Positions 61,680 to 64,000 of a stretch of DNA of 64,000 bases are shown here, piece by piece. Position 1 is the first letter of the stretch. The number at the start of each line of letters is the position of its first letter. The notes beneath the pieces were generated by a model. It saw only the letters and a list, made by a program, of their open reading frames with translations, was not told the origin of the DNA and did not search any database. Origin of the DNA: Saururus chinensis (Eukaryota; Streptophyta; Magnoliopsida; Piperales; Saururaceae); NCBI GenBank assembly GCA_035235625.1, contig CP141149.1, forward strand, positions 36,821,753 through 36,885,752, read 5' to 3'. The translations under genes were made by a program, and so were the position numbers.

Positions 61680-62287
61680 TGTAGCATCCGGGAATTTTCA
61701 GGTATTTTTTTACATTTTTTTAGATTTTCCCATATTTTTTAAGATTATTTGATAAAAAAATAGCATAGTTAGGGTTTTGGTAAAGAGGGGTATTGAATTA
61801 GTGGGGACCACCTAGGATGACTTGGTGGGGGGATGCCAATGTTACATACCACATCCTACTCCTATTAGGAATAGGCAAAGCACACCCTCTCCTTTACCTA
61901 TTGTAAACCACTTCCTAACCCTAGTCTCCATATCTTTCTTCAAAGAAACCCTTGAAGAGAAGCCATTAAAGTAGAGAGCTTGGAGGTTCCGGTGACCAAA
62001 AAAGAGAGTTTGTTACCAGCAAAGGAGGCAAGGGGGAGGAGCATACCCAAGGACATTGTCGGGAAAGAGGTAGGATCTTTGTTTATCAAATTTATTTGTG
62101 GGAATTTGCTTATGAATATATACTTAAAGATTAGATCATTAGTAATTTTATGTAATTAGTGTAAAAAAGTCGCCGACATTAGTGTCCACACCCTCTCGCC
62201 GGTGGTTGTCCGGCTCAGTTGAAAAAAAAAAACTAAGAATCAAGCTACACTGAACCATGGCTAATTGTGTAGGCATGAGATTTTTTC
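61680..62287 (+). mobile_element. LTR F start (truncated by Copia)
   Basis: It begins TGTAGCATCCGGGAATTTTC, the same style of start as LTRs A and B, exactly where the PMD coding sequence stops. It contains a leader with a GTAGGATCTTTG donor-like site (62070), as in LTR B2. It is lost where the Copia LTR appears to begin. Its far end is outside the window. Confidence 0.5.
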
Positions 62288-63500
62288 AGTTGGAGACTTT
62301 GTCACCTCTGATAGTGGGCATTAAGATGAGCTATGAGCGACAATCTGAATCGTGACGGGTTGGCCGGAAATAAGTGAGGATAGGCAGGCGGGTAATAGGG
62401 AATGGGCCAGCGGGGTCTAAGAGGGTGCTGCCGCCCAGATGAAATATCAATGCTGGGCAAGGGCCTCTGTAGAGTGGCCGGCCAGCAGCGGAAACAGTGG
62501 TGGGAGAGGTGGCGCACACAAAAAATCCAATCTTTACACGATCTACACCATAAGCATGCAAATTCTAACAACAATTAACAATATACATGCATATAAACCA
62601 TTCAATCAAAGGAAAACTAATTAACATGGAATGATACGAACTGACCTGGGCTTGATCCAACCCTAGCACGCCCTCCAATTCAGCCTTCTCGCATCAATAA
62701 CAAGATCAATAAGAAGGGATTAAGATAATACCTTTTTGTGACGATTCCTCTCAAACCCTTGCTTGGAGTGAAGGAATTCTCAGCACAACAGCCCCTTCTC
62801 TTCAGCCCTTCTACAGCCTCCTCTTCACAATAAAGAATGAGAGATCCTCCTTAAAAAACCCCGCTCAGGCCGCACTCAAACAAGAGAGAGGGAGGGACGG
62901 ACTGGTTTTGGGAGAGAGGAGAAGCTAGAAAGATGGGAGGGGGTTGAAGAAGAGGGAGAAGTGAGATCTAATTCTCAAATCATATCCACAAAAGAGGGGG
63001 ACGCCCCATTCAAGAATGAGAGAGAATATTCTCTCTATTCTCTCCAATATTCCCTCTCTCTCTCTCTACCTTCCATAAATGGCGGGCTTGAAACAAATGG
63101 GCTGAGATTACATGGGCTTGAGTGCTTAATTCCAACAGGTTTAACATAGAGGCTCGATCACAACGGGAGCGGGCTCTGTCACACAGAGCTCGCGTAGGCC
63201 TGGACCCCCTACACACGGGCAAGCCCGCAACAGGGTCGACCCCTCGCTAATCAGATGGGTCCCACCCTCAACATTTAATTCGCGCGTCTAGGCCCCACAA
63301 AGTGAAAATGCACACCTAGATGTATGTCTAGTGTACGTGTGTGCCAAATGAGGGTCCCACTAGAATTATGTGTAACGAAGGTGCATGTGGGGTCGGCGCA
63401 ACCGCCCCCACCACTCTTGGACCCCGTAGCCCGTACCGGCTCACCCGGACTGCGACAACGATGGATCAAACTGGGCCTGAGCCCATACCAAGGTCCAACA
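62288..63500 (-). mobile_element. 3' LTR of a Copia element
   Basis: On the minus strand it begins TGTTGGACCTTGG at 63500, directly after a polypurine tract. The far end near 62288 is set by AGTTGGAGA, an imperfect inverted match to TGTTGGACC, so that border is uncertain. It contains a GA-rich leader (about 63000-63070 and 62880-62950). Length is about 1.2 kb. The 5' LTR and primer-binding site lie beyond 64000. Confidence 0.65.
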
Positions 63501-63509
63501 TCCCCCACT
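63501..63509 (-). promoter_or_regulatory. Polypurine tract of Copia element
   Basis: The minus strand reads AGTGGGGGA immediately before the LTR start TGTTGG, the normal priming site for plus-strand DNA synthesis. It lies about 45 bases after the pol stop codon. Confidence 0.8.
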
Positions 63510-63553
63510 ATGGGTGAAGGGCTCATATGGTCCAACAGCGACCAACGCTAGTC

Positions 63554-64000
63554 CTATCGAAGACCAATGCTATGAGCGTGCTTTGAAAATAGATCCGTCG
63601 TTAAGGCCTTATTGAACGAATCAGCCAACATCTCAGAAGTAGGAAGATGACTCACAGTCACTTTTCCTCTCTGTAGCATGTCGAAGATGTAATAGTAATG
63701 CACCTCAATGTGCTTACCCCTGGCACTGATCTCCCCATACTTAAGTGTCGACATTGTAGCCACATTATCACAATACATTTGGACAGGAGCATCAGTCCAG
63801 TTTTCTAGCCCCAATTTTGCTAGAAACTCCTTAATCCAAACTGCCCGGGAAGCTGCAATACTGCGTGCATAAAACTCAACTTCCATCGTAGACTTAGAAA
63901 CACTGCTTTGTTTCTTGCTTGCCCACGATATAGCACCGCCTCCAAATATGAAGACATATCCAGCAGTGGATTTCCTGTCATCTAGATCCCACGCATAGTC
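63554..64000 (-). CDS. Copia pol, RNase H domain (partial)
   Basis: C-terminal 148 codons of a Ty1/Copia polyprotein, open to the window edge. Recognisable blocks are DYAWDLDDRKSTAGYVF, GGGAISWASKKQSSVS, STMEVEFYA (usual STTEAEY), MYCDNVATMSTL with the active-site Asp, KHIEVHYYYIFDML and HLPTSEMLADSFNKAL. This is the RNase H that degrades the RNA template during reverse transcription. No stop or shift is seen in the visible part. Reverse transcriptase, integrase and gag would lie beyond 64000 on this strand. Confidence 0.92.
   Translation of the reverse strand, partial: DYAWDLDDRKSTAGYVFIFGGGAISWASKKQSSVSKSTMEVEFYARSIAASRAVWIKEFLAKLGLENWTDAPVQMYCDNVATMSTLKYGEISARGKHIEVHYYYIFDMLQRGKVTVSHLPTSEMLADSFNKALTTDLFSKHAHSIGLR

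Overview
This is a repeat-rich plant nuclear window. The evidence is intron-containing genes for organellar proteins, long solo LTRs with 5-bp target duplications, a MULE carrying a ULP1-like gene, hAT elements and a Copia element. A flowering plant with a large genome is likely; I cannot name the species.

Only two genes look intact, and both are on the minus strand. The first (15353-21106, 8 exons) is a short-form tRNase Z of the chloroplast TRZ2 type, which trims the 3' end of precursor tRNA. The second (43387-48655, 7 exons) is mitochondrial elongation factor Ts. For both I could join every exon in frame with GT/AG junctions. By coincidence both joined reading frames encode 385 residues.

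The rest is layered transposable elements. Positions 1-10549 hold a three-level nest: LTR A1 is split by solo LTR B1 (duplication ATTTT), which is split by solo LTR C (duplication ACTTG). Positions 22.8-26.9 kb hold fragments of a CCCH/RRM-protein gene leading into a 3.4-kb imperfect palindrome. Its middle is a roughly 2.2-kb array built on the self-complementary 12-mer AGCAATATTGCT. Positions of about 26.9-42.2 kb look like one decayed Kaonashi-type MULE. It has a plus-strand MuDR transposase with four in-frame stops and a minus-strand ULP1-like protease gene with its catalytic Cys read as Ser. It also has a captured MFS-transporter fragment and a dispersed AT-rich motif. A second copy of solo LTR B (B2, 34769-38076, duplication CTTTA) sits inside an intron of the ULP1-like gene.

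Downstream of EF-Ts, 49498-53898 is a 4.4-kb hAT-like element with an 8-bp duplication (CCTACGGA). Positions 54.7-61.7 kb hold a broken plant-mobile-domain (PMD) gene. Its intron contains LTR D, which is itself interrupted by the 4.65-kb solo LTR A2, and its coding exon is cut by LTR F at 61680. The right edge (62288-64000) is the 3' end of a minus-strand Copia element: RNase H, polypurine tract and 3' LTR. No tRNA, rRNA or CRISPR array was seen.
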